Assembly (NCBI GenBank): GCA_015665415.1
Contig: JADFAE010000005.1
Span: forward strand, 1-64,000
Length of the DNA stretch: 64,000 bases
Direction of reading: 5' to 3'
Source: Roseobacter sp.
Lineage (GTDB): Bacteria; Pseudomonadota; Alphaproteobacteria; Rhodobacterales; Rhodobacteraceae
In this document: positions 42,921-52,382 of the stretch, in pieces
How the letters are laid out: each line of letters begins with the position of its first letter
Position numbering within the stretch: position 1 is the stretch's first letter
Made by a program: the position numbers and the translations under genes
The notes under the pieces: generated by a model
Told to the model about the DNA's origin: nothing
Databases searched by the model: none
Seen by the model: the letters and a program-made list of their open reading frames with translations, nothing else

Positions 42921-45900
42921 TACTCCGCCGCGCGTTTGAACGTGGTCTGGTCATCCCCGGCCTCAGGATCCGCAGGCGCGGGGCTGATGTCCGGCGTCAG
43001 ATGCGGTTTTAGAGCCGCAGCCATGGTGCTGACATTGGGCACCAAGACCATGCTGTCATGATCGCCAGGCACTTCGACCACTGTCAGGCTGGGGGCCCAT
43101 TTCGTCCAGTCATTGTCGGCAAAAACATATTCGCGCTCCTGGCTCACCCAATTGCCGCGTGACACCTGCCAATGGTGATCCAGGGGCGGGCGCAGCAGCG
43201 TCAGTGGGCCGGTCCAGGGCCGCAACGGGTAGTGTTCGACGGCGTGGCGAAAGGCCAGTTCGATCTTGCGATTGTTGAAGGCAGGGATCTGTCCGGTCTC
43301 AACCGGGGCCTGGCGGCGCTTGCTGATCTCCCAGAGGATGCGGTTTTTGCCCCATTCCAACAGATATCCGGCCCCCTTGCGGCGCAGCTCCTGCAGTTTG
43401 ATCAGGGCCTTGTCGGTGCGCGACAGGGCCGGGCGCACCGGCAGCGGCGTATCAAGTAGGATCAGGGCTGCCGTCTCTTCACCAAGGTCGTGCAATTGTT
43501 GCGCCATCTCATAGGCGGTGATGCCGCCGCCAGAGAAGCCGCCAAGAAGATAAGGGCCTTTGGGCTGGATCTGTTTCACCTCTGCCAGATAGTCGCGGGC
43601 GGCCTCGGCAATGTTGTTGTGCGGATCATCGCTGCCGATCAGCCCGCGTGCCTGCAGGCCGTAGACAGGGCGGTCAGTGCCCAGCTCCTGGGCCAGATGA
43701 CGCAGGTTCAGTACATTGCCAAACATGCCTGCAACCACAAAGAAGGGGGTCGCATCTGCATCTGTGCCGGGGTGCAGCTGCACCAGATGGGTATGGGGCG
43801 CGGCGGAGGGCTGATCCTTGCGGCCCCCCTTACCCTCCTCTGCGGCGTCGGCCAATCCCGCGCCGCCATGCTGGACCACCAGGGCGGCCAGTTTGGCAAC
43901 GCTGGGGGCCTCGAACAGCACCGAGAGCGGGAATTCCAAATCAAAATGCCGCTTGATCTGGGCAAACAGGCGCACGGCGATCAGGGAATGGCCGCCAAGA
44001 TCAAAGAAGCTGTCGGCGGTCCCGACCTGACTGACACCAAGCAGGCTTTGGAACAGGTCGGCCAGGCGTTCTTCGACGGGGCCAGAGGGGGCAATATAAT
44101 CGGTGTCCAGCTCGGGACGCTCGAAGGTCTGACCTTCCGGAGCATCACCATTGGCGCTGCGCTGGGAAGTCTGGGTGATCAGCGCGGGCAGATCCAGCGA
44201 AGAGACCACCACCTGCGGCCGCCCCGTTGCCAGCGCCCGGATCATGGCCTCGGGGCCTTCGCTGCTGCGGATACCATTGGCCAGATTGAGCTGCAGGCGA
44301 CGTTCCTCCTCCGAGAGCGGCTGCGGCGTGCTGCGCACGGCCAGCCCCAGGGCCTCGGCAGTAGCATCGGCCTGTTCCTGGGGGCCGGATGCGTCAAAGC
44401 CCTGGGCCAGACGGGTCATCTGAAAGCCGGTGATCTCGACCAGGACGGTGCCGCTGGGATCGGTAAGGGTGATATCAAAGCTGGCGCTGTCGCTGCCAAC
44501 GGACTCGCATAGCCGCATGTGGCTGTGGATTTCGGAGGTCAGAGGCGCATGGATGCGCAGGCTGCGATAGCCTAGTGGCACCCAGAGGGCAGAGCCATCA
44601 TAGCCGGGCACCAGCGAGATGGCCCAACCGGTGGCCAGATCCATCAGACCTGGGTGCAGCAGGCAGTCATCCTCGGCTGCGGCTGCGGGCAAGCACAACC
44701 GCGCCAGGCCTTCTTCCGCGCCCAGGGCGACCTCTTGCAACACCCGCCAGCGTGGTCCAAAATTCAGATGGGCCTCTTGCGGGCTGTGCAAGACATGGCC
44801 CTCAGTGGCGCATTGATGCTCCGGGCAGCGGGCGCGGATTGCGGTAAGCTCCAAGGGCGTTGGGGCTGTGGCATCGGGCAGGAGCCTCACCTGAGCCTCG
44901 CAATTCTGGGCATAGCCACCGGATGCTAACGCACTGTGCAGGGTCACATCATAGCCGCTGTCCTGAGCCTGCAGGTGCAGGATCATCTCGCGGGGGCTGT
45001 CGTCAGCCACCACCAGCGGGCGAAGAAAGTAGAGGCCGTTGATCTCAAAGGGGGCGTCAAGGTCCAGCGCGGCCAGCGCCTCGGCGATCCATTCGACATA
45101 GCCGGTGCCGGGCACCAGGGCGGTGCCGGATTTGGTGCGGTGCTCGTCCAGGAACCAGCTGTTGCGTGCCTCCAATTTGGCGGCAAAGATCGGAGTGCCA
45201 AAGCTGTCAAACCCGGCCTCTTGCAACAGCGGTTGGGCACAGGCCGTGCGGGGGCTGGGGGCGGTGCCGCCCTGGCGTGCGGCCATGGCTTCGGCGGCCA
45301 TGCCGGTCTCCGCCCAGATGCCCCAATCCAGCGCCAGCACCCGGGTTTTGCCGCCCTGACGATGGGCGGCCCAGGCGTTGAGATATTCATTGGCGGCGAC
45401 ATAATCGATCTGCCCCGCTGGGCGTGTCACCGTGGAGGAAGAGGAAAACAGCAGCATCAGATCCAGGCTGCCATCCGGGAACAGCTCCTCCAGCACCCGC
45501 AACCCGGTGAGTTTGGGGGCCAGAACCTTTGCCATTTGGGCCTCGGTCTTGCCTAGGATCGGGCCATCGTCGATCACACCTGCGCCGTGAATGACACCGT
45601 TCAGCGGGCCAAATCTGTCTTGGCTGTCATCTATGGCCGCCCGCATGTCTGCGCTGTTGCAGACATCTGCCGCAAGCGGCAGGACGGCACCTTTTCCGAT
45701 TGCCTCGAGCTCCTGCACTGCACGAATGCGCTGGGCGATACGATTGGCGGGACTATGGGTTGCCAGATAGCGCTCCCAGGTGGCGCGAGGCGGCAGGCCT
45801 TCGCGCGAGACCAGCGTGATCTTGGCTCCGTAGTGGCGCAACAGATGCGCTGCCGTGGCCAAGCCGATGCCGCCATAGCCGCCGGTGATCAGATAGCGGC

Positions 45901-48900
45901 CACCGGGTTTGAATGCGGGTAGATCTGGTGCTTGGCTTGGAGCCCCTTCGGTCAGGGGCTGCTTGCGCCAGCTCTTCTCAAAGCGCTTTTCGCCACGCCA
46001 GGCGGCGGAGGCATTTGAGGGCTCGGCCAAAAGTTCCTCAAGCAGGCGCGCGGTCAGGTCCGGGGTTTGCGCGCCGCGCAGGGCAGCGATGAGGCCCGGC
46101 GCCGAAGGCAATTCAATATCCACCGTGGTGCAGGTGAGATGCGGGAATTCCCGCGGCATAACCCCGGCAGGTCCGGCAATCAGCGCTTTTTCCGGGTCGG
46201 GCAGAGGCTCTGCTGCGACCTGCGCCGCCCCAGTGGTAAAGATGGTCAGATGAACCGGCCTGTCCAGCTCCAGCGCGCCCAATTCCTGCGCCAAAGCCGT
46301 CAGGGCGTAAAAGCCCATCTCGAGGTTGCGATCAAAGAAGGAGGAGCCAGGGCGGAAACTCTCATCTTGGGTCACCAGCCAGAAATGGCCGATGCGATCC
46401 GGCAGGGCATCGTTTTCAGCCAGATCGGCCAGCAGGGCGCCATAGCCAAAGCGCCCCTGTTCGGGGGGCAGGATGTAGCTGCCATTGCCCAGATTGGCAA
46501 AGGTATCGCCCGCATGCACCAGGCTAACGCGATGACCGGCGGCGCGCAGCTGAGCCGCGGCTTTTTGGGCCAGGCCGCTGTCGTCGGCAAAGAACAACCA
46601 GGTTTGCGGCGTCTCGCCGAGATCGGTCTCGAGGTCGAGGGCGCAGTCTGCCAGCCGGGGGCGCCAGGCCGGGCGGTAGCCCCAGTCGCGGATGTCCTCA
46701 TGGCGCCGGGGCAGCGGCACGTCTTCCTGCTGTTGTACCGTGCCCGGCGCGATGAAGTAGCGGCTTCTTTGGAAGATGTAGCCGGGCAGCGGCAGGCGAT
46801 TGCGCCTGGCTTCGCCCCAGATCTGATCCCAATCGGCCTCAACCCCACAGGCCCAGAGACGGCCAATGACACCAAAGAAATAGGCATCATCCATCATCTC
46901 CTGATCCGGGTGACGCAAAGAACTGAGCACCTGGCTGGGTTGCACATCTGGCGACATCTGCGCCAGGGCCGACAGCGCCTTGCCGGGGCCGACCTCCAGG
47001 AACACCCGGCCTGGGGTGGCTGCGAGGGTCTCGATGCAGGTCGCAAACATTACGGTGTTGCGCAGCTGGCCCACCCAGTAGTCGGGGCTGGTGGCCTCTG
47101 CGGCGCTGAGGGGCTGACCGGAGCGGTTGGAGATCACCGGGATCTGCGGCGGCGACAGGGTGAGATCGGCCAGAAAGGCACGGTAATCCGCAAGGATTCC
47201 GCCCAGCATGCGCGAATGCGCGGCGATGTCGATCTGAATGCGCTGGTGGTCAATCTCCTTGGCCGTCAGCTCAGCCGAGAGCCTGTCCAGCGCGGCCTGC
47301 GGGCCGGAGACAGCCGTCAGGCTGGGGCCGTTGACGCTGGCAATATCGAGATCCGTGCCGACCAGCGCCTCAACTTCTGCCAGGGGCAGGGCGATCGACA
47401 ACATGCCGCCCGCCGGAACCGTATCAAACAGACGTCCGCGCAGCAGTACCAGATCGATGCAATCCTCAAAGGACAGCACACCGGCGAGACAGGCGGCGGT
47501 GTTCTCGCCCATGGAATGGCCAACCAGGGCCGCCGGGCGAATGCCCCAGCTGATCCAGAGCTGTGCCAGCGCATATTCCACCATCATGATCAGCGGCAAT
47601 TGCACCGAGGGTTGCTGCAGCCGGGCATTGGCTGCAGCTTCATTTTCTTCTTCGGGCAGCCAGAGGGCGCGCAGGTCATAGTCGAGCTGGGGCTGCAGAT
47701 GGTCCAGCCCCCGGTCCATCCAGTCGGCAAAGACCGGCTCTGTCTCATAGAGATCCCGCGCCATACCGGCATATTGCGCGCCACCGCCGGGAAAAGAGAA
47801 AACCACCTCTGGCGCGTCGCCTAGCTGGTCATGGCTAAAGACCTGACGTGGATCGCCTGCGCGCAGCAGCGCTGCGGCCTCAGCGGTGGTTTCCGCCACC
47901 AGCGTGCGGCGCTTGGCAAAACCACGTCGGCCCTGTTTCAGGGTAAAGGCGACATCTGCCAGATCGGCCTGCGGGTGGGCCTCGAGATAGTCGGCGAGGG
48001 CTGCGCTATTGGCCTCGAGCGCGGATTTCGACTGGCCTGAGAGGCAGAGCACATGGAAAGGGAAATCGCTGTCTTGCGACGGGGCACGGGCGGGGGCTTC
48101 CTCCAGGATGGCATGGGCATTGGTACCGCCAACCCCCAGCGCATTGATCGCAGCGCGGCGCGGCCCCTGATGCGAGACCCAAGGGCTGAGCGCATCGTTG
48201 ACCCGGAAGGGGGAGGCCTCAAAATCTATCGCCGGGTTTGGGGCCTCGTAGCTGAGCGAGGGCGGGATTTCGCGATGCGCCAGCCCGAGGGAGGTCTTGA
48301 CCAATCCCGCAATGCCGGCGGCGGTGTCGAGATGGCCGATATTGGTTTTGACCGACCCGATGCGGCAATAACCGGTGGCGTCGGTGTCTTCGCGGTAGGC
48401 CTCGGTGAGGGCGGAGACCTCGATCGGGTCGCCCAGATAGGTGCCGGTGCCGTGGCATTCGACATAGTCGATGCTTTCGGCGCTGACATCGGCCGCGCTC
48501 AGCGCCTGACGAATGGCCGCGCTCTGCCCGCCCACGGAAGGCGCCAGATAGCCGGCCTTGTCGGCACCGTCATTGTTGATGGCGGAGCCCTTGATCACCG
48601 CCCAGATGTGATCGCCATCGGCCTGCGCGTCCTCAAGACGGCGCAGCGCAACAGCGCCTGCGCCAGAGCCAAAAACGGTGCCCTGGGCGCGGTGGTCAAA
48701 GGCGTGGCAATGGCCGTCGGGCGACAGGATCTCGTTTTCCTTGAACAGATAGCCCTGCCCCTGAGGCATATCGATGGTGACACCGCCGGCCAGGGCCATG
48801 CCACATTCGCCCGCGCGCAGCGCCTTGCAGGCGTAGTGCACCGCCACCAGCGAGGTCGAACAGGCGGTTTGAATATTGACCGAGGGACCTTTGAGATCAA

Positions 48901-49429
48901 AGACATGGCTGACCCGCGTGGTCAGGAAGTCCTTGTCGTTGCCGGTATGGCGCAACAGGAACATGCCGACCTCATCCACCAGGCCGGGGTTGGAGCAGAT
49001 GTTGAAATAGAAATAGCTGCCCATGCCACAGCCGGCATAGACGCCGATGGGCTCTAACAGGCTTTCGGGGGGATGGGCGGCATTCTCCATTGCGCCCCAG
49101 GCGACCTCTAGGAACTTACGGTGCTGCGGGTCGAGAATGGCAGCTTCTTTGGGGCTGAAGCCAAAGAACTCTGCGTCAAATTCGTCAAATCCCTCCAGCA
49201 GGGCCGCATGAGTCACGTAGTTGGGATCGGCCAGAGTGGTGTCTGACACGCCAGCGGCGCGCAGCTGTTCGGTGTCCAGAGGCACGATGGATTCGATGCC
49301 CGCGCGCAGGTTTTGCCAGTAGGTCTCTATCCCATCGGCGCCGGGAACATTGACCGACATGCCGACAATGGCGATATCCCCGGAATATTGCGGGGTGGAT
49401 TGATCTGCAGTCTTTGCCACTAAAAACAC
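42920..49429 (-). CDS. Single-module type I polyketide synthase: KS-AT-KR-DH-ACP-TE
   Basis: 2169 residues. KS: TACSTSLVAVHYAC (Cys near 187), VECHGTGTYLGDP, KTNIGHLDTAAG. AT: ALVGHSMGENTAA (Ser near 638); its specificity segment reads IAAHS, compatible with malonyl-CoA but not decisive. KR: ITGGYGGIGLATA near 1185, then LLFSSSSTV and QIDYVAANEYLNA (Ser, Tyr, Asn all present). DH-like: DEHRTKSGTALVPGTGY near 1428 with a later LMDLATGW. ACP: LGGHSLIAV near 1811. TE: GGFSGGGITAYEM near 1965 and PGDHDSMV near 2125. The reductive domains follow an unusual order, KR before DH. Start is GTG at 49429 or 49420. One extension with reduction or dehydration and hydrolytic or transfer release is predicted. 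Confidence 0.92.
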   Translation of the reverse strand: MFLVAKTADQSTPQYSGDIAIVGMSVNVPGADGIETYWQNLRAGIESIVPLDTEQLRAAGVSDTTLADPNYVTHAALLEGFDEFDAEFFGFSPKEAAILDPQHRKFLEVAWGAMENAAHPPESLLEPIGVYAGCGMGSYFYFNICSNPGLVDEVGMFLLRHTGNDKDFLTTRVSHVFDLKGPSVNIQTACSTSLVAVHYACKALRAGECGMALAGGVTIDMPQGQGYLFKENEILSPDGHCHAFDHRAQGTVFGSGAGAVALRRLEDAQADGDHIWAVIKGSAINNDGADKAGYLAPSVGGQSAAIRQALSAADVSAESIDYVECHGTGTYLGDPIEVSALTEAYREDTDATGYCRIGSVKTNIGHLDTAAGIAGLVKTSLGLAHREIPPSLSYEAPNPAIDFEASPFRVNDALSPWVSHQGPRRAAINALGVGGTNAHAILEEAPARAPSQDSDFPFHVLCLSGQSKSALEANSAALADYLEAHPQADLADVAFTLKQGRRGFAKRRTLVAETTAEAAALLRAGDPRQVFSHDQLGDAPEVVFSFPGGGAQYAGMARDLYETEPVFADWMDRGLDHLQPQLDYDLRALWLPEEENEAAANARLQQPSVQLPLIMMVEYALAQLWISWGIRPAALVGHSMGENTAACLAGVLSFEDCIDLVLLRGRLFDTVPAGGMLSIALPLAEVEALVGTDLDIASVNGPSLTAVSGPQAALDRLSAELTAKEIDHQRIQIDIAAHSRMLGGILADYRAFLADLTLSPPQIPVISNRSGQPLSAAEATSPDYWVGQLRNTVMFATCIETLAATPGRVFLEVGPGKALSALAQMSPDVQPSQVLSSLRHPDQEMMDDAYFFGVIGRLWACGVEADWDQIWGEARRNRLPLPGYIFQRSRYFIAPGTVQQQEDVPLPRRHEDIRDWGYRPAWRPRLADCALDLETDLGETPQTWLFFADDSGLAQKAAAQLRAAGHRVSLVHAGDTFANLGNGSYILPPEQGRFGYGALLADLAENDALPDRIGHFWLVTQDESFRPGSSFFDRNLEMGFYALTALAQELGALELDRPVHLTIFTTGAAQVAAEPLPDPEKALIAGPAGVMPREFPHLTCTTVDIELPSAPGLIAALRGAQTPDLTARLLEELLAEPSNASAAWRGEKRFEKSWRKQPLTEGAPSQAPDLPAFKPGGRYLITGGYGGIGLATAAHLLRHYGAKITLVSREGLPPRATWERYLATHSPANRIAQRIRAVQELEAIGKGAVLPLAADVCNSADMRAAIDDSQDRFGPLNGVIHGAGVIDDGPILGKTEAQMAKVLAPKLTGLRVLEELFPDGSLDLMLLFSSSSTVTRPAGQIDYVAANEYLNAWAAHRQGGKTRVLALDWGIWAETGMAAEAMAARQGGTAPSPRTACAQPLLQEAGFDSFGTPIFAAKLEARNSWFLDEHRTKSGTALVPGTGYVEWIAEALAALDLDAPFEINGLYFLRPLVVADDSPREMILHLQAQDSGYDVTLHSALASGGYAQNCEAQVRLLPDATAPTPLELTAIRARCPEHQCATEGHVLHSPQEAHLNFGPRWRVLQEVALGAEEGLARLCLPAAAAEDDCLLHPGLMDLATGWAISLVPGYDGSALWVPLGYRSLRIHAPLTSEIHSHMRLCESVGSDSASFDITLTDPSGTVLVEITGFQMTRLAQGFDASGPQEQADATAEALGLAVRSTPQPLSEEERRLQLNLANGIRSSEGPEAMIRALATGRPQVVVSSLDLPALITQTSQRSANGDAPEGQTFERPELDTDYIAPSGPVEERLADLFQSLLGVSQVGTADSFFDLGGHSLIAVRLFAQIKRHFDLEFPLSVLFEAPSVAKLAALVVQHGGAGLADAAEEGKGGRKDQPSAAPHTHLVQLHPGTDADATPFFVVAGMFGNVLNLRHLAQELGTDRPVYGLQARGLIGSDDPHNNIAEAARDYLAEVKQIQPKGPYLLGGFSGGGITAYEMAQQLHDLGEETAALILLDTPLPVRPALSRTDKALIKLQELRRKGAGYLLEWGKNRILWEISKRRQAPVETGQIPAFNNRKIELAFRHAVEHYPLRPWTGPLTLLRPPLDHHWQVSRGNWVSQEREYVFADNDWTKWAPSLTVVEVPGDHDSMVLVPNVSTMAAALKPHLTPDISPAPADPEAGDDQTTFKRAAE

Positions 49430-49691
49430 GGGCCTCTTGTACCGGCAAACGTCAGATGTCCCCCTTGTTCACGGGTAGCACCGGCCGACGGAAGCTGCCC
49501 TCACGCCCCAAGGGAGGCGATTGTTCCTGAGGTGCAGGCCCCGAAATGAGGGGCATGAACCAGGCCATCGGCCTTTGATCCTACCCCCCGTCACGAATCC
49601 TTCTCACCCAAGGCAAAACTGGTTCATCTATGCGGCCAAGCTGTGAAGGCTTGGTGGTCAATTCGGTCGGAAAAATGAAAACAATAAGGCA
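49430..49691 (-). promoter_or_regulatory. Region upstream of the PKS-NRPS operon
   Basis: 262 bases between the Wzy-like gene and the PKS gene, both on the minus strand. Only weak small stems (for example GCCCC/GGGGC around 49540-49555) are visible, and no clear -35/-10 pair. The length suggests that the operon has its own promoter here. Confidence 0.3.
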
Positions 49692-51218
49692 TTATAGCAG
49701 GCTACGCCCTTTGAGGGGAGGGGGCTGCGGGGCCAGGATCTGTGCCCCATCAAACAGGGCGCGGGATTTTTCAAACAGGCCGGGATAACGCAGCCGCTCT
49801 GCGTAGCCCAGAATGGAGCCGACACAGAGCCAGGTCATCGGCACCAGAGTGTCATTGAGCAGCATATCCATCATGGTTGCGGCCAGGATCAGGGCAATGG
49901 GTGTGGCGTAGGGCGATATCTGGGTTGCAGGTCGGCGGTGAATCTCGAGGGCGAGCAGCAGAACTGGTAGGCTCAGCAGTCCCATTTCGGCCAGATAGCC
50001 AAGCCAGCCAAGGGTGCCGAAGACCAGAATCCAGTGGCCGTCCGGGATTGATATGATGGCACCGGTTTCCAGCTCGCGTACCAGATTGCGCCCCCAGCCG
50101 CCCCAGCCGAACCAGGGTTTTTCGGCGGCGCGCTGCAACATCATGGCCTCGTTTTCGAACCGGTAGCCCAGGGATTGGGCGCGCTCGGCGCTGATGGCTT
50201 CGGCCTGGGCCAGGATGGCATCAGTTGGGATCAGGCCAAGATTGCGCAGCATCGGATAGGTGATGGCAATGGCGGCCAGCAGCAGCGCCACTCGGATCTG
50301 CCAGCGGGCCGGGGCCAGAGCAACCAGTGGTACAAAGGCGAGCCCATAGGCCAGCGCGGCAAAGCTTTTGCACAGGACCAGAACCCAGACCAGATAGACC
50401 GAGGCCAGGACCAGGCGGGTGCGGGTGCCGGTCTTGGCAGCGCGGGCCAGGGCCACGGTGGCCAACGTCGCCGAAAAAATGAACATGGCCAGCCAGAGCG
50501 AATGTGGCATGAAGACGATGGGGCGAAAACCGCCCTGACGTATTGTCTGTGCAAAGTCATGCTGAAAAAAGCCATAGACCATGGTGTTGATCTGCGGGCT
50601 GAGCCGGATCTCGATCAGCGAGGGAATGGAATAGGCAAGCCCGGCGAGGCAAAAGGCGAGCAGCAGCTCCTTTTGTCCCTGCGGCGAGGACAGATAGCGC
50701 CGGGCCAGTAGAAAGGGCATCAGTATGATCACCTGATTGATCATCACCGAGCCGAGATCGCGCCATCTGAGGCCTGGCAACATGTCGGAGATGAAAACAA
50801 TGGGATCAGCTCCGGCCAGGACCTCAAAGATCACCGGATCGCCATTGGTCATCACCGTGGGCACAACGGAAAATGCAAACAGCAGGGTGAGCAGGCGCGC
50901 CAGGGGGTGGCGCGGCAACAGCGGCACTTTCTTGCGCAGCAAGCCGATGCACAGCACAAAGGCCATGATCGAGGGGATGGTGAATTTGTCCATATCCGGG
51001 ACCAGCGGCAGGTCGAACTCGGCCACGGGGGGCAGCAGCATGTAACCGGCCAGAATGCACCACAGAATCGCCCGCTCCAGCGGCAGCCGCCGGAACAGGA
51101 TCAGGCTGACCACGGGCCAGAGCAGCAGCATCAGATAGGCGAGTGCATTTGGCATGAGCGAAAAATAGCTTTCAATTGCGGCAAGTGCATGGGCATTTGA
51201 TGTCCGGGATCGGACCAT
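49692..51218 (-). CDS. O-antigen polymerase/ligase-like membrane protein (Wzy/WaaL type)
   Basis: 508 residues with 11-12 predicted transmembrane helices. A large periplasmic loop late in the protein (LGYRFENEAMMLQRAAEKPW, FGWGGWGRNLVRELETG) ends near a helix containing DGHWILVFGTLGWLGY. This E/W-rich loop with GW-G motifs is the hallmark of the O-antigen ligase/polymerase superfamily. It would join repeat units into the exopolysaccharide in the periplasm, working with the Wzx- and Wzz-like proteins of the locus. The start at 51218 has only a weak ribosome site; ATG 51155 is an alternative. Confidence 0.82.
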   Translation of the reverse strand: MVRSRTSNAHALAAIESYFSLMPNALAYLMLLLWPVVSLILFRRLPLERAILWCILAGYMLLPPVAEFDLPLVPDMDKFTIPSIMAFVLCIGLLRKKVPLLPRHPLARLLTLLFAFSVVPTVMTNGDPVIFEVLAGADPIVFISDMLPGLRWRDLGSVMINQVIILMPFLLARRYLSSPQGQKELLLAFCLAGLAYSIPSLIEIRLSPQINTMVYGFFQHDFAQTIRQGGFRPIVFMPHSLWLAMFIFSATLATVALARAAKTGTRTRLVLASVYLVWVLVLCKSFAALAYGLAFVPLVALAPARWQIRVALLLAAIAITYPMLRNLGLIPTDAILAQAEAISAERAQSLGYRFENEAMMLQRAAEKPWFGWGGWGRNLVRELETGAIISIPDGHWILVFGTLGWLGYLAEMGLLSLPVLLLALEIHRRPATQISPYATPIALILAATMMDMLLNDTLVPMTWLCVGSILGYAERLRYPGLFEKSRALFDGAQILAPQPPPLKGRSLL

Positions 51219-51227
51219 TCTATCTCA

Positions 51228-51245
51228 ATGTTAAAACAATAACAT
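51228..51245. promoter_or_regulatory. Inverted repeat before the Wzy-like gene
   Basis: ATGTTA (51228-51233) and TAACAT (51240-51245) separated by six bases, ten bases upstream of the minus-strand start, in the region shared with the divergent WecG/TagA gene. AT-rich; it could be an operator or part of a promoter. Confidence 0.3.
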
Positions 51246-51389
51246 GCGGGCTGTCCTGTGCCATTTGTAGGGGGGAACACCTGGCAAAAGATGCCTCAGG
51301 CAAAGCCTGTGTTAAAGTCTTAGCTGTTACAGAGTCTTGAGCGAGAGGCCTGCGCAGGGTACTGCGCAAAGCTGCAAAGGGGGAGGCCA

Positions 51390-52178
51390 GTGCCAAGAGA
51401 GGCAGTGGCACCGGGGGGAAGACAATTGTTTTTTGAGGTCCAGGGTCAGCGCATAACGCTGAACATGCCAGACCAGGCAGGATTGGAGAGCGAGGTGCTG
51501 CGGCGCTTTGCCTCTGGCGAAGGGTTTGCCCTGGCAACGGTGAACCTGGATCACCTGGTCAAGCTGAAGCAGTCCAAAGAGTTTTTGCAGGCCTATGCCG
51601 GTCAGGATCTGGTTGTGGCCGATGGACGCCCGATTGTCTGGTTGTCGCGTCTGGCCCGGCGTCCGGTGGAGTTGATGCCCGGCTCCGATATGATCGTGCC
51701 ACTGTGCCGCCTGGCTGCCGCCGCGGGCGTGCCGGTGGCCCTGGTGGGCAGCACCGATGGCGCGCTGAAGGATGCGGCGAGTTACCTTGAAAGCCGGGTG
51801 CCTGGGCTGGACCTGGCCTGGTGTCATGCGCCCTCCGGGGTGTTTGATCCCGATGGGGTCGAGGCCGGAGAGATCCTTGAGACCCTCAAGCACAAGGGCG
51901 TGCATCTGTGCTTTCTGGCACTTGGTGCGCCAAAACAGGAGCGGCTGGCGCATCGGGGGCGCAGGGCTGCGCCTTCGATCGGCTTTGTCTCGATTGGGGC
52001 GGGGCTGGACTTCTTTGGCGGCCATCAGAAGCGGGCCCCGCGCTGGATGCGAAGATTGGCGCTGGAATGGCTTTGGCGCGCGCTGGCCAGTCCAAAGCGG
52101 ATGGTGCCGCGCTATGCCCGCTGTTTTGCCATCCTGCCGGGCCAGATCCTAAAGGCGCTGCGTCTTCGGTTTTCCTAG
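51390..52178 (+). CDS. WecG/TagA/CpsF-family glycosyltransferase
   Basis: 262 residues, GT26 family. It shows LATVNLDHLVKLKQS (catalytic Asp region), VVADGRPIVWLSRL, VALVGSTDGALKDAASYL and CFLALGAPKQERLAHR. The GTG start at 51390 has GGGGAGG upstream. Members transfer N-acetylmannosamine(uronate) or related sugars to the lipid-linked primer, usually the second step after the priming transferase. Divergent from the Wzy-like gene, and followed by repeat copy C. Confidence 0.9.
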   Translation: MPREAVAPGGRQLFFEVQGQRITLNMPDQAGLESEVLRRFASGEGFALATVNLDHLVKLKQSKEFLQAYAGQDLVVADGRPIVWLSRLARRPVELMPGSDMIVPLCRLAAAAGVPVALVGSTDGALKDAASYLESRVPGLDLAWCHAPSGVFDPDGVEAGEILETLKHKGVHLCFLALGAPKQERLAHRGRRAAPSIGFVSIGAGLDFFGGHQKRAPRWMRRLALEWLWRALASPKRMVPRYARCFAILPGQILKALRLRFS

Positions 52179-52251
52179 GGTCAGGAGCCGTTAATCCTGC
52201 GTCTCTGGCGCGCCAAGACCAATTCAGCAGATGGTGACAGGGCGAGGGGAC

Positions 52252-52336
52252 GGGGGCGCTCCCGCGCCCGCAGATGCCACCTGTCGGTGACTTCTTGGCG
52301 GCCTTGGGCCGGGCGCCGCAGCCTCAGCTGCGGCGC
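52252..52336 (+). repeat. Structured intergenic repeat, copy C
   Basis: GGGGGCGCTCCCGCGCC (52252-52268) is followed by about 33 bases, CCTTGGGCCGGG, and a perfect 10-bp hairpin GCGCCGCAGC (52313-52322) / GCTGCGGCGC (52327-52336), loop CTCA. It follows the WecG/TagA stop by 73 bases in a convergent gap. Confidence 0.7.
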
Positions 52337-52382
52337 GGTTGCGCCTGGGGCCAGGCCCGGCGCAAAGGTCAAAGATTCGGCC

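Noticed and set aside
42920-49429. Polyunsaturated fatty acid synthase
   Set aside because: There is a single ACP, no enoyl reductase and a C-terminal thioesterase next to an NRPS; this fits a one-module PKS partner better.
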